64,000 nt of DNA from Apostichopus japonicus (taxonomy: Eukaryota > Echinodermata > Holothuroidea > Aspidochirotida > Stichopodidae), in assembly GCF_037975245.1 (NCBI RefSeq), contig NC_092579.1:22514666-22578665 (forward strand). Direction: 5' to 3'. Within the stretch, counting starts at the first letter, position 1. Every line of letters starts with the position of its first letter. Shown piece by piece: positions 21,427 through 33,605 of this stretch. Under the pieces are notes generated by a model. It saw nothing but the letters and a program-made list of their open reading frames with translations. It did not search any database and was not told the DNA's origin. A program made the translations under genes and the position numbers.

Positions 21427-22434
21427 GTAACTTCTGCTTGATTTAGTGTAAATTCGTCGTGGTATTTAAAGGGTGTGAAGACTCGCGCACAAAGAAACAT
21501 CTCATGCCAGTAATCTGACCTAGTTTCGAATGAGGTATAACAGAAGTGTTAGACACCACAGTCAATCCCAGAAATTACACACACAGCTTGCTACTGTCAG
21601 TAATTAGACACTAGTGTACAGTCAATACATACAGCTACTGTTAATACCCACAACACAGTGTATATAGCAGGGATGGACATCTCAGGTCTAGATAAAAGAT
21701 AACAAGGTATCACGTTTCATTAATGTCTGCATTTTGTAGTGACACGAAGAAAACTTCACTTGCAAGCAACCGAAAGTTAACTTTTTCAGAGGGAGGCACT
21801 CGGTTTGGGGTGGGTCTTCAATGCCTTTAATATACCCAATAGGCTTACCAATAGGCTAACCAAGATGGTAGAAAATGCCAGGTTTGCTGGTGATGGTATA
21901 GCCAGGAATATCCTTCAGGGTGTTTGTGGAGGTGTGGAGGGGTATGTGTTGGTCACCTTGGGGTTAGGGGGGCTGGTAGGTGCTCAAGGAAAGTTCCCAA
22001 TTCAGTGAACTTATAACCTCAATTAATTGACGAAAGTACACATTGTCGGTGATGCAGGATATAAAGAACGAACGTTTCCCAAGTTTCTAGTAGTCATGGT
22101 AACACAACATGGAGGTGTAGGTTAAAGGTGATTGGCCATAGTTGTGTCCAAGGAGGAAAGGAGTTTGGGTTGAAGAACTCCCCAATTTGCATCAGTGTTT
22201 TTGCATTCTAGACTGTAGGATATTGATTCACTACAAGTCTAGTACATACCCTGATGGGCATTTTATGGAAGAGTCTAGGGAAGGGATGGGTTGGGGAGGA
22301 TTAGGATCTTATATGCTTTACTAAATTTAAGGGCGATGAAATATCAAAGTTATAAGCCCATGTCAGAAAATTTGATTAATTCATCGATTCTGTCAAATGT
22401 CATGTATCATTCTACCGTGACCTCTCTTTTCCAG
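21427..22434. other. Intron between the two exons
   Basis: About 1 kb, starting GTAACT and ending CTCTCTTTTCCAG. No other feature is supported. Confidence 0.5.
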
Positions 22435-22592
22435 GCGCAACCGTCATCGACTCACCCAACACCAGTTTCATATCTCACAAATCCCACGTTGCCAAACCCA
22501 GCGGCGTCCCAGTGAGAACCCGACCGGGAAACCTCCAGATCTCCGGTCACACCGTCCCTCGAAAAGATACAGTGGCGGGACGGAAGATCTAA
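22435..22592 (+). CDS. Coding exon, possibly the C-terminal end
   Basis: The acceptor CTCTCTTTTCCAG is strong. Entered in phase 1, the frame continues from the previous exon as GATVIDSPNTSFISHKSHVA, then a Pro/Arg/Gly-rich stretch, and ends DTVAGRKI before TAA at 22590-22592. It has high G+C at third codon positions. The +1 frame is open from 22516 to 22893 and also reads like protein (for instance IQWRDGRSNAVTVEEEAFMV), so either the gene ends here or one base is missing near 22555 and the protein continues. An AATAAA at 23116-23121 could serve as the poly(A) signal of the shorter form. Unrecognised family. Confidence 0.55.
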
Positions 22593-23133
22593 TGCCGTGA
22601 CCGTAGAAGAGGAAGCCTTCATGGTTTCAAGGTCATTCAGAGAGACGACCATAGACCGAGTTCTTCACGTTAATGATGGAAGAAGAAAAACCGAATTTGA
22701 GTCATTCAGATGGAAACAATTCACGGTGAAAGTTAAAACTTCGGTCCCTTTTCTTCTTGTAATCATTGCAGAAGCAAACCTTTCCAATTTTGGAAGAGGG
22801 AGAAGGAGGAGGATGCAAGGAGAGGAGGAGGTAAGGATGACCATCGGTTGTGGTTTTGCTGAACAAGAGGTTCCCCGCAAATTTCATGCCAGGTAGTCCC
22901 CTCCTAATGGCAAAAAAAAAGTTCAACATAAACGGTCTTCGTTTAAGTTTAGATCGCCACTAGCAAGTCTCTGGAAATCTGTAGAGAAGGAAATCCCGAA
23001 TTCCTTGGAATGTAGTACGGTCAGCCGACAGCTTTAAGAATCGACCCTCACCTTCCGTAAAAGAAAATGCCAGGCCTTTGCAGTCCTGTCGTAAAAGAGG
23101 TATCTAGCGAGAACAAATAAAGTTTAACGTCAG
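22593..23133 (+). other. 3' untranslated region or further exons, ambiguous
   Basis: If the stop at 22590 is real, this is 3' UTR. Against that, 22516-22893 stays open in the +1 frame, a strong acceptor (CCTTTTCTTCTTGTAATCATTGCAG) ends at 22771, and GAGGAG|GTAAGG at 22830/22831 is a good donor. A small exon at 22772-22830 is therefore possible. An intron 22831-23133 would join phase 0 to the exon at 23134. Confidence 0.3.
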
Positions 23134-23241
23134 CCCCGGTTCTTCCTTCGGAGTGCTGTTGATAAGTTGATGTCAGATGAGGATGGGAAGCTGATCGAAT
23201 TCCTCTTCAGAGAGGAAACTGTCGTCCACGATGACTTTTAA
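23134..23241 (+). CDS. Terminal coding exon candidate
   Basis: After AACGTCAG, 35 codons run to TAA at 23239-23241 and read like ordinary protein, including SAVDKLMSDEDGKLIEFLFR and the acidic end VVHDDF. The polypyrimidine tract before the acceptor is weak; an alternative acceptor is CTTCGGAG at 23153. The frame matches a phase-0 link from the donor at 22830. It may be the last exon of the gene above, an alternative last exon, or a short independent frame from ATG 23170. Family not recognised. Confidence 0.4.
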   Translation, partial: PRFFLRSAVDKLMSDEDGKLIEFLFREETVVHDDF

Positions 23242-25626
23242 TCATTTATGAGATCGGAATGAATATGTCCCGAAATGAATATGAACCAAGAACGGCTCTA
23301 TTCGATACGGAGGAACACTCTTTATTTGTGACATCTCCGGGACGAGAGAGAGAGAGGTTATTCCTCCCTGCGTCATTCCCGACGCATGGAGAAAGAAATC
23401 AAGAGGTGGAAATGGTTTGCCTTCCTCCCTGGCGAGATAAAAAAAAAATTGACATGCACATCAAAGTTCTTGTGAAGGGTTCAACTATAGGAGTGTGTTT
23501 CTTTCTTTCGCTTTTGTGACCCAGAAATTCGTTGTGACAGACAGCAAAAACATAGCAAAAATTGTACGCAACGGGACTTTTATCATGGAAAATTGAAATT
23601 TTTACTGTCAAGTACATGTTTCTCTGCGGCGGTGAATGAAGACATCTTTTCATACCCTCAACATAAATAACAAATCTCTTTATATATTCCTCTGATATTA
23701 AATTCAGCAAAACTGGTCAAATTTTGCTCTTACATTGATATGGGTGAAAAAGTTTCTTGTGAAAGGAAGATGAAATATTTGGAGGAAAAATTGAGTCTGT
23801 ATAAATATATATATTTTAGTGACTTTTGATGAAATTTCTGACGATGGATTTTGTAATTCATTTGAGTCAATTTGTAATATTTTTTTTTATTGTGTCTCGT
23901 TAATAATCTGTAAAGCTGATCAGGAATCTTCCAAAATTTTCTGAATTTTTGCTCTACAGATAAAAATTGTAAATATCATTTTAGTCAGTCCTTTCTTTTC
24001 CTCTCATCCATTTTTATCTTTCTCTGTCTCAGAGAAATGAAACTTCTTCCATGATTTGCGCCTTGATTTTTAATCGTCTTTCAATTATTTTGCAATCATT
24101 TTTTGGAACATTAAAAACAGGAACAACAACACAGATTTGTGTCTCATCCTGATGTATAAAATCAAATAAAATTCTTGTAGATTTAAGGTATTACAAATGG
24201 TAAAAATCATTTTTTTGTAAAATAACATGATCTTTCTAAAAATTAACTATGAAAGTAGACCCGTTGCGGAATTGTGTATCTCTAAAGAGCCGTATCGGAT
24301 GCTTTGATATCAAACCTGATTGATTTCCCAATAGAATAGAATAAATACAAACTAAATTATTCGGAAAACCAAAACTTCTTCAAATACTTTCGCAAATTCT
24401 CATCACTTGCGAGTTGAGTTAATTCGTTTGCCAAGTAGATCTGTTTTTGTAATTTTCTTTGAAATTGCTTTGTTCTATTAATCAAGGTTACAATTGGTGG
24501 AAAACTTAAATTATTGTCCATTATAGCATATTTAGCAAGCACTTTTCTTTGGTGACATATTTTGGCATCTTTAGTGTATCTCTCCTTGGGTAAGACTTCT
24601 CATAAATATTCATTTCACATTAATATTCATGACATAGTTTCATGAATATTCATTATCTCCATTCTGTCTGATCTGACGAGAGCGGTTTCTGTCACACAAG
24701 GTAGACGTCCTAGTCTGTGAGTTTAGTGCCTTAAGCCGTTTAATTATCTTCCATTTGACAAAAAGTACGGATGGAGTGAAAGTTCTCGCAGACTCGGTAA
24801 TAATTGAAGGCATAATATCATCCAGAAGAACTTGCTTAAATGGACTGGGAAAAAGCTTCCTTTCCATTTTTAGAATTACTTATGTCAGTGTGAGGAAGTT
24901 TAATAGAGAGCCTGTCATTGTCTTCAGAGATGAGATGTTGTTATACGTGTCTAACTGTGGAAGAGCCTGCTAGGATCGAAACATGAGGCTGTCTTAAAAT
25001 AATGCTTTTTTAAAGTTTCACTTTTGTGATTGGGTCTGTGGGTGCAGGAATGTGAGTGCGATAATGACACGTCTCATAATTACTTCCTGAATGGTCTTTG
25101 GCAAAGACAAGGCTTTTGTGTAGTAATTGACCATTTTCATCCATGGTATCACAATTTTTTCAGTTATCTGCAATCAGTTTATAATCGTGTGTTAAAGTTG
25201 TTAAAGTCTGTTAAAGGTTTGGAATGACAAGTTTGCAGGTAATGAAAGCCAATTATTATTTTTATTTGTCAATATTTTATTATCTAAATTATTATGATCT
25301 AAAAGAATTGAAAGTATTTTATTTCAGAAAATAACATGGTTATTAGATGTATATGTCATTATGGTGGGTGTGGGGGTAATCCATCTATAACATAGTATTT
25401 GTTACTTCAACTGTCCCCCCCCCCCCCCACCTCTTTTAACATCAACAGTGGTTTATTTAATGGAATCAAGTTTTATGGAGAGGAAATAGTATGTATGAGT
25501 TGAAAGGATAGGAAGTGGGTAACTTTTGCATGTATCCCTTGTATCATGTATTCAGATACATACTGAAGGTGTGCACTGTATAACTGTGTTAGAACACAGC
25601 ATGCGAGGAGATGAACAGGCATGGAT
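23242..25626. other. Probable 3' flank, then no gene
   Basis: AT-rich. 25030-25227 is a 65-codon plus-strand frame after GGGTGCAG with Cys-rich text (ECECDNDTS), not supported by a donor. A C14 run lies at 25415-25428. Confidence 0.4.
24165..24170 (+). terminator. Candidate poly(A) signal AATAAA
   Basis: AATAAA followed by TTCTTGTAG lies about 0.9 kb after the terminal exon stop at 23241. In an AT-rich genome this hexamer is common, so the assignment is tentative. Confidence 0.2.
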
Positions 25627-26076
25627 CCATAGTTGAGGGGTGTAGAACACACTTCCTCTCACCCAATTTTCAACCCACACAAGGGCCCTAATTTATAGCC
25701 TAAATATACCTCAAAATGCAAATTTTCACATCTAAAAGTTTCACTATTTTTTTTCTGATGGAGTTGGATTCAATGACCTCCAGGATTCAATGACCTCTAT
25801 CTTTTTATTTTTAATGAATACTGGGATCCACCCCTCGTGGAAGTTCATAGTTCCATAGTTGATGGTGTAGAACACACCCCCTCTCAACCATTTTCAAACA
25901 CACACAAAGGCCTAATATATAGCCTAAATATACCTCAAAATGCAACCGTTCCAAATCTAAAAGTTTCATTTTTTTTTTCTGAGGAAGTCGGCTTCGATGA
26001 CCCTGAGGTCACACCCTATCCTTTTATTTTTAATGAATACTGGGGTCCACCCCATAGTGGAAGTCCCTTTGACGTA
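25627..26076. repeat. Tandem duplication, 226-bp unit, two copies
   Basis: CCATAGTTGAGGGGTGTAGA at 25627 recurs as CCATAGTTGATGGTGTAGA at 25853. The copies stay alignable to about 26076 with roughly 10-15% differences and small indels. The second copy happens to be open in one frame (25837-26145), but the matching frame is not maintained in the first copy, so no gene is called. Confidence 0.85.
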
Positions 26077-27680
26077 TTGGAAACCAAAATTAACTGTCAA
26101 ATTCCCCCCGTTAATCTCCAATGTCATCGTTTCATAGTTCTATAGTAATGGTAGGTCATGTACAGGAAACAAATACCATTAGTGACCATTCCTTAAAATT
26201 TCTAGCATATTTTTGGTGTGGGGGGGTAGGGGTGGGGGAGTGGTTGCTTTGGGATGGGGCATTACTGTAGATCTTTAACCTTTATTTACTCCCATGGTTT
26301 CTAATATCTCACAAGTGATTCCTGTGGTCTGAACTAATTTCTCTCAAACCTTATACCTGCCTTCATTACCTTCAGATGAGTGTGTTGCTGCACCGTATAT
26401 TATATATATATTTGTATATGTGCACTCTGCCTGCCGGAGATGTGTGAGTTTTCTCTGATGATAACGGTTAACTCCCCGTAATGATACTTGTTCTCAACAG
26501 ACCCCACCCCCCCCCCCCCCGAGGGTGGATTTTCTTTTCAAATTTGTTTTCTTACCAAAAAATTTCTTATCATCACTTTTATCTATTCTAATATTGACAT
26601 AAACAGATATCTTGACATTTAGATCTGACAGATATTGAGTTATAAATACTCGACGACATTTGTTTGGGAAAGATACAGATAGTTTGAAAAGTGCACAGTT
26701 CGTATGATCCTGCGACTTTTGATTGCCTTCTATCGAGAGTGACTTTGATGTCTGGTGGTGCAACAACATGAGTACTAGTGTATTCAACTTCGGTACAAGA
26801 AATCAAGTCTATTCTTGCATTTAACATCCTATATTAACCGAGGGATCTCAATCTTCACACTTGTCGTGGGAGTGCCTTGTCTTTTTTTTATTCTTCTAAT
26901 TATTCTTTTATGCTTCTTCGGGTGTGATGTTACAAGCAAATAATATCAAATACATAAAATAATAGCAAAATTAGCAAGGAGAAGTTTTATCTAGCTATAC
27001 CTTAAGTGCACTCGGATTGATTAATTGTGTAATTTCAGAAAGCATTGTGTGATAGCAAATCTAATTAGTCTAGTCTATCTCTTAAAGAGGAAATGATGGA
27101 GTGTAGGGTAGTATTTTGAAAACAGATTAAGAAAAAATAAATAAAACAGAATATTTCATGCCTAATCATATCTCTGTAAACTAAGGTTTTCAAACATTTA
27201 AACATTATTTCGGTCATTTCATAGGTTTTTGGGGGTTTGATGAAAATGTACTTTTCTTCGTTTTTGGTCAAATTCCTGACATTTGTCAGTGTTGAAGTAG
27301 TTCCAGCCATCCGGATTTTGTCCCATGTCTATTTGTACTATTTAGAAATTGATACATGCATTTGAAAGAGTTTTGAGAAACTTTGGATTCTATGGACCTA
27401 GATTACTAGAAGGATATAAACCAATGCCTGCTGAGAGGGTGTCGAGGGGGAGGGGGGTTACACTCCCATAGCATGGGGGTCAATTAAGGGGGGCTGGGAT
27501 ATGGATGAGGTTGGTTCAGGTCACAGCTTCCACTCACCAGGTTGAGCATCATACGACTTAGTTGCACTTTGGGCGTGGAACTCTTAAGTAATAGCTCGTT
27601 ACACAATATTTTTTAATATATTAACTTTAAACTGGAGTAAAACCGAATGATGCAAGTTAATCTAACTGCAAAACAACAAA
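26077..27680. other. No gene seen
   Basis: AT-rich, with a TA run near 26396-26412 and a C14 run at 26507-26520. Frames here are short and unsupported. Confidence 0.5.
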
Positions 27681-28052
27681 AAACTGAAAATATGGAACTT
27701 TATGTTCACTTTGGGTAATTTAAAACACCTGTTCAACTTGTAGTTGAAATATTTGATCGAATGAGTGTCTTATGCCGGGCAATTCCATCCAGTATGGCCT
27801 AAACTGAAAATAAGGATCTTTATGTTAAATGGGATAATTAAAAACACCTGTTGAACTTGTAATTGAAATCTTTGGTCGAATGAGTGTCTTATGCCGGGCA
27901 ATTCCATCCAGTATGGCCTAAACTGAAAATGGCCTAAACTGAAAATAAGGATCTTTATGTTAACTGGGATAATTAAAAACACCTGTTGAACTTGTAATTG
28001 TAATCTTTGGTCGAATGAGTGTCTTGTACGGAGCAATTCCATCCAGTATGGC
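27681..28052. repeat. Tandem repeat, 120-bp unit, three copies
   Basis: Copies start at 27681, 27801 and 27934 with AAACTGAAAATAAGG and end with CCATCCAGTATGGCCT. Copies two and three are nearly identical and copy one is more diverged. A 14-bp piece of the unit start is repeated just before copy three. Confidence 0.9.
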
Positions 28053-28572
28053 CTTTTATTACTATATAATTATTATTATTATCATTACTATATACTGAAT
28101 AATTGATATATATAGAAAGCTATTGATTATGTCAAATTTTGACGGAAATATCCGAAATTTCAACTGGGTACATGCATTTTGTTTTTGAGAGATACACTTC
28201 CGTGTCAACTTTATAAGTAGTTTGAATTGTAAAAATATAATAGAAAAAAATATGTGTGCAATTTATGATATTTCTGTTATGGAATAGACTTGTCAGAACA
28301 ACAAAATACCTTTTGTAATTTTTTCTTTTCGTGTCAAATCTGTATGAGCGTTTGTGAATGTATTTTGTCTGTGTGTGCATACTCTTGTAGATGCATGTAT
28401 TTGAGCTGGTGGCATTTGCTGACAATCTCTCGCCATCAAATATGAAGATGGAATATATATTTCATTTAAAAGTACTGGATCTGGGATTTCTCAAAATAGT
28501 AAGTGGGGTGTGGGTGGGGGGGGGGGGGGTAGGGGTAGTGAAAGGGGACAAGGAAGAGAAGGGTAGGCAATT
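28053..28572. other. No gene seen; G14 run
   Basis: AT-rich sequence ending in a G14 run at 28516-28529, which marks the left edge of the retroelement homology. Confidence 0.45.
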
Positions 28573-29436
28573 AAGTATAGATGAGATAGTTGCAGCTGTG
28601 GACTGCATGTATGACACCACTAGTTGGTTCACCTTGTGGTGACACAGAAGAGTTTAACGTCAAAGCGGGTGTTCTTCAAGGGGATACACTCGCTCCATTC
28701 ATCTTCATCATAGTTCTAGATTACTGCCACCGTCAAGCCATCCCTCCTGATAAAACCAAAGAACTTGGATTCACAATCAAACCAAGGCAATCCAGGAGAT
28801 TTGAAAAACAGACCATCACAGATCTAGGCTTTGCTGATGACCTGGCACTACTATCAGATACTACTGAACAGGCCCAAGAACTTCTTCTTGCACTAGAAAA
28901 AGAGGCCGATAAGGTTGGACTTAAAATCAATTCCAAGAAAACAAATTACATGAGCTTCAACCAACCAACCCATGTACCACTCAAAACCATGAACAACATC
29001 ACACTTCAGCCAGTCAATGACTTCAAATACCTGGGAGCTTGGATAGCAACCACCAAGCAGGACATTCATGTACGCAAGGGCCAAACATGGCCAGCTGTCA
29101 ACAAGCTAAGTAAGATCTGGAAGTCGGGACTCCCTAGAGAAACAAAAGTCCTTGTTTTTTCTGGCTCTAGTTGAGCCAGTATTCCTGTATGGTTCTGAAA
29201 CATGGACTACTACCAAGCAACTGGAGAGAAACAGACGTTTGTTACACAAAATTACTGAGAGCTGCCCTTGATATTAGTTGGAAACAAGATACCCAACACA
29301 CAGCTTTATGGCGATCTTCCAAAGGTGTCCATGAAAATCAGAGAACGAAGACTTAGAGCAGCTGGACACTACCACCGACACCCAGAAGAAGCAGCCAACA
29401 AGTTCATTCTCTGAGAGCCAAAACTGCATTGACAAA
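28573..29436 (+). pseudogene. Broken non-LTR retrotransposon reverse transcriptase fragment
   Basis: The longest intact frame (28590-29174) carries reverse transcriptase palm motifs: GVLQGDTLAPFIFIIVLDY around residues 27-45, the catalytic FADDLALLS at 28830-28856, LKINSKKT, and FKYLGAW. The upstream EIVAAVDCMYDTTS text is in another frame. After 29155 the homology moves by frameshift to LYGSETWT, then again to YTKLLRAALDISWK (about 29235), then to KIRERRLRAAGH. A TGA at 29412 breaks the last segment. So there are at least four frameshifts and a stop, and the fingers domain, endonuclease and ORF1 are missing. It is a dead, 5'-truncated LINE-type fragment. The clade is not assigned. Known RTs of this type copy their own RNA at the target site; this copy cannot. 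Confidence 0.85.
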
Positions 29437-32296
29437 CATGTTGTGACAAAAGCAGTGATAAACAGTGACAAACATGCATTCATTGATCGGCTACAGGTTT
29501 ATTTTACCACGAAATATGCTGAAACATATATTCTTCCTTTGAATGATACTTTTTAGAATTTGTCAATATTTTTTACAACGTTTGTCAATATTTTTTGAGG
29601 TAAGTTTTATCGAGTCTGAAAAGTCGAATTTAAAGTCGCATTATAACGATAATATGAATAACTGACTATAGTTAAATCAAATATATCTACCGGCTTCAGA
29701 AGGCCCTTATCAATACTGTATCAAAACTTGAACCTTTAACAAAAATTAATACGATTGGTCCATACGATTATTTATGGAATATATCGGACCACCTTCTAAC
29801 ATTCCTCCCTTCTGCTCTCTGTGCCATAAATTTCATGATCAATTGGTGACAACAATTAAAATCTTAATACTGTCAAGATACTCCCTGCATGGGCGGTTAC
29901 ATCTTTAATGGACCACACAGAAACCGTTTCACAAAAAGCAGCCTATAATGAATGATCAGTTATCTTGCGAAAAGAACTTCATATATAATATTTCAAATTT
30001 TCAATAATATTCTCGCCCAAAAATCATATACGCTGGCTGTAATAGCATATATAATACTGCCTGTCAAGACAAGGACATTTTCATCTATATCTAATATCAT
30101 GATAATAATAAGGACATTATTTTAGACATTAGCCTTCAAGACACATCTAACAAGCGTATATTGAGATTATGCTCTAGTTACTATCATTATTATTATTATT
30201 ATTGTAACGTTCTCTCTTATCAAACTTGAACACAAAAAAAAACACCATTAAGTCCTTAAAGCACCCTACTTTGCGTGTCAGAATCTTGGCTAAATTACAT
30301 TAGCACGTACGTTATAGACCTGGTCACATATATGCATAGAAATCGAAAAGTCGATGAAAAGACAGTTTATGTGCTGCCATTGTCATTCATAATTAAACGT
30401 GTTTTCAGCTGGAACGGTCAATCTTCAAGCAATTTTACGTCACGCGCCCATGAAATAAATCAAATCTAAGAATTTTAACACATTTAGCGTCGAGGCGCCC
30501 GAAGAAGCGTTACCTAAAACGAATATTCCTGCCCCCCCCCCTCCCTCCCTACCGCGTACGTGCAAGTTGGAATACTTTGAATAAAAAGATATACCGCGTT
30601 TCGAGAACGTGCTTTGTATATATGTCATAGTTTAGTTGTCAATTTGTTTACTTTAATCATCTACATTTAACTGTTATCTATATATCTCTCTGTTTATTTA
30701 TTCATTTTTGTGTTATATATGTTTTTATTATTTTCGTCTTTTTCTTCCCTTTTTGTTTTTAGGCTGTCGGGGGGGGGGGGGGGCTGGTAGAAGGATGCAA
30801 CAATTTTATATTTATGTATCTTTTCTACTAGAAGAGGCAACAACCATATTTTTTTCTTTTTTAGTTTCAGGTAGAGAAAAAGGCAGGACTTGATTGAAAC
30901 AAAATGAATTCAAATTGATCGAGTTTCTGCCAAAATTCGTGACAAAATTCTGTCCACACGTGACAAATGTATAGTGACGTCACAAATGAAATGGTATACT
31001 TGATGTTATCTGTGAGGCTGCCAAGGGCATGTGCAGCAATTGTTAGTGATCTGGAAGCGAGATAAGTCTTCCTTACCTTTTTATAGTCCTATTTTGGACG
31101 AATACTGAAGTAAAAATTGTTCAGTGAAAAACAACATTTTGAAAGACAATTGTTAATAAGGTTAGTAAAAGGAAAGTCCAAACTTGAGAATAAAATTATA
31201 CGCTGTTATAATTATTGTATAACGTACAGTAAACTATAGTGTGTAAGACAATATTGCCCCCACGTTATGAATACAATTTTTGGTATTTTTTTGTGAACTT
31301 TCAATTTTAGACATATGCTTTGACTTAAACTGAAAACTTTTACCCTAACTTAAAAGCAAGAGTCAAATATTTGTTTAATAATATTTTACCATATGTTTTC
31401 ATGTTGACTATATGGAAACACTTGATTGTGTTAAGTCATTGCTTTATCAGTTTAAGCGTCTATCAGTATATACACGTATAGGAGAATGCACACTGTTGCG
31501 GTTGTTTTGGCAAACTTTATTGAGTGGTTATACCTTTGGCCTCGACGCTGGTTTCTGTCAATATTAATATTGAGCATTGTATAACGCTAATAAAATAAAA
31601 AATATACATATGGTACGTTATGATATTGAACACACCCTTAGTGTCAAGAGATATGTTCAAGAATTTTGAAGACGTTTGAACGCCATACTATTAAGAAATG
31701 ATGTAAATAGGGAAAATACGGCAATATTTCATTCATAAATTTCAATCGACAAACACTTTCAATTCTTCTGTCGATCGGATCATTGGTGTAGGATTGTGTT
31801 GAGAAATTTGCCCAAAGTCATAGATTGGTTGAACGTCCCCCCTCCAACCCCCACCCCCTCATCCGACCCTTCACGGTGGGCAAAACTATTTCATTGCGTT
31901 CAAATTTGTGTACGTAAGATTTAGCATATCTTCCATCCTCTTCAAGTAAAAGCCAACATATTCCCTTCCCCGTCGGCACGGCCAAGTGAAATATTGATAC
32001 ACTTAGTTGGCTATCAAAGAGTTGGAATGTTGACATTTTGTCGTAGGCTTTTATGATCTAATTGGTAAATTGAAACTGGGGTAACGAAGATTCCCCATCT
32101 ATGGAACGCATAAAGGGCAACAAGTGATGATATAAGTATAGCAATACTTTACAAGTACACTGTGATACTGTAAATAGCCTGCGCGTTATGCGAGGTACAC
32201 GATGAATATGGGAGAGTACACGATGATACTTTTAGAGTACCCGATGATAATATTAAGTTTATAAAATATGACGGATAATGCATATGTGTATATTTA
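29437..32296. other. No gene seen
   Basis: AT-rich sequence. A G15 run lies at 30769-30783, a C11 run at 30532-30542, and a perfect GTGACGTCAC palindrome at 30974-30983. No frame has motif or splice support. Confidence 0.5.
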
Positions 32297-32497
<201 letters not shown>

Positions 32498-33274
32498 TTT
32501 CGCCACTATTCTCATTTCTAAACATCATTTTTTTCCCTTCCAAAACAGGGGTCGTCAAACTAAGATCCACGGACGATCATCTTACTGAGGACTGAACCAC
32601 AACCCACCAGACCCTCCCCTCCCCTCCCCTCCACCCTGTCCGAATCGGTCCCCAGAATGCATGAAAGCTGTAGTTTGGACGACGGATGTCGGTAAGCACC
32701 GAATATTATTGATAAACTTTCCGGTGTCTTTACAGAAACATTTTCAAGACCCACTTTTGGGTCGCGCCTACAGTTTGCTCCTGACAATGTTGCTCTTACC
32801 GTTGCTCTTAAAGATGATAAAATGTCCAAATCTGATTAATATATAATCATTTACATAGTCTTCTTAATTGTTTATGTAACTAGGTAAGTAGGTCAACATG
32901 CGATTAGAAAACAAACTTTCGTCAGTGAAATTTCTAAAACAAAATATATCGACACCAAGTAGAGTCTCCATAATGGCATATTAAGGGAAAGGGTACAATC
33001 GCATTCTTTAGAAGCTTTTGTAAAGTGGGGGGTACGAGAAAACAAGGGGTATATGTGGTTCCATTCTGAGATCCCTCCCAATCCAACGGTGGAATATTTA
33101 AATTCTTCCCATTCACAATATTATGATTGCATTATTTATTTCATATAATGTAGAACGGAGAAAATATTATACCACGTGTAGGATTTCATAAGTTTCACCG
33201 AACACAAATTGTGATAAATATTATATATTAGGCATGAGTTTCGTCCATCTCTGAAAGAGAGCGGAATACCTCTT
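32498..33274. other. No gene seen
   Basis: Unique sequence with CCCTCCCCTCC near 32615 and no supported coding frame. Confidence 0.5.
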
Positions 33275-33605
33275 AAAGGGGGAAAAATCATAAGTTGAAG
33301 TTACAGCTGAGAAGATACGATATTTAGTACGTGAAGGAAATTACCTCTCCCACCCCACCCCAACCCCCCCCCCCCCCTTCCCCTCCTCTAACGAAGAATA
33401 GATTTAATACCTGAACCATCTGTTGGTATAATTGTTATTAAAGGGGGAAAATCATAAGTTGAAGTTACAGCTGAGAAGATACGATATTTAGTACGTGAAG
33501 GAAATTACCTCTCCCACCCCACCCCACCCCACCTCCCCCTCCCCCTCCCCCTCCCCCTACGAAAAATTAGGTTTATTACCTTAACCATCTGCTGGTAATA
33601 TTGTT
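33275..33605. repeat. Tandem duplication, 165-bp unit, two copies
   Basis: AAAGGGGGAAAAATCATAAG at 33275 recurs at 33440. About 75 bp after it is identical (through GTACGTGAAGGAAATTACC), and the copies then differ mainly in length and form of the C-rich tract (CCCCACCCC then C14, versus CCCCT repeats). The high identity points to a recent event. Confidence 0.9.
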
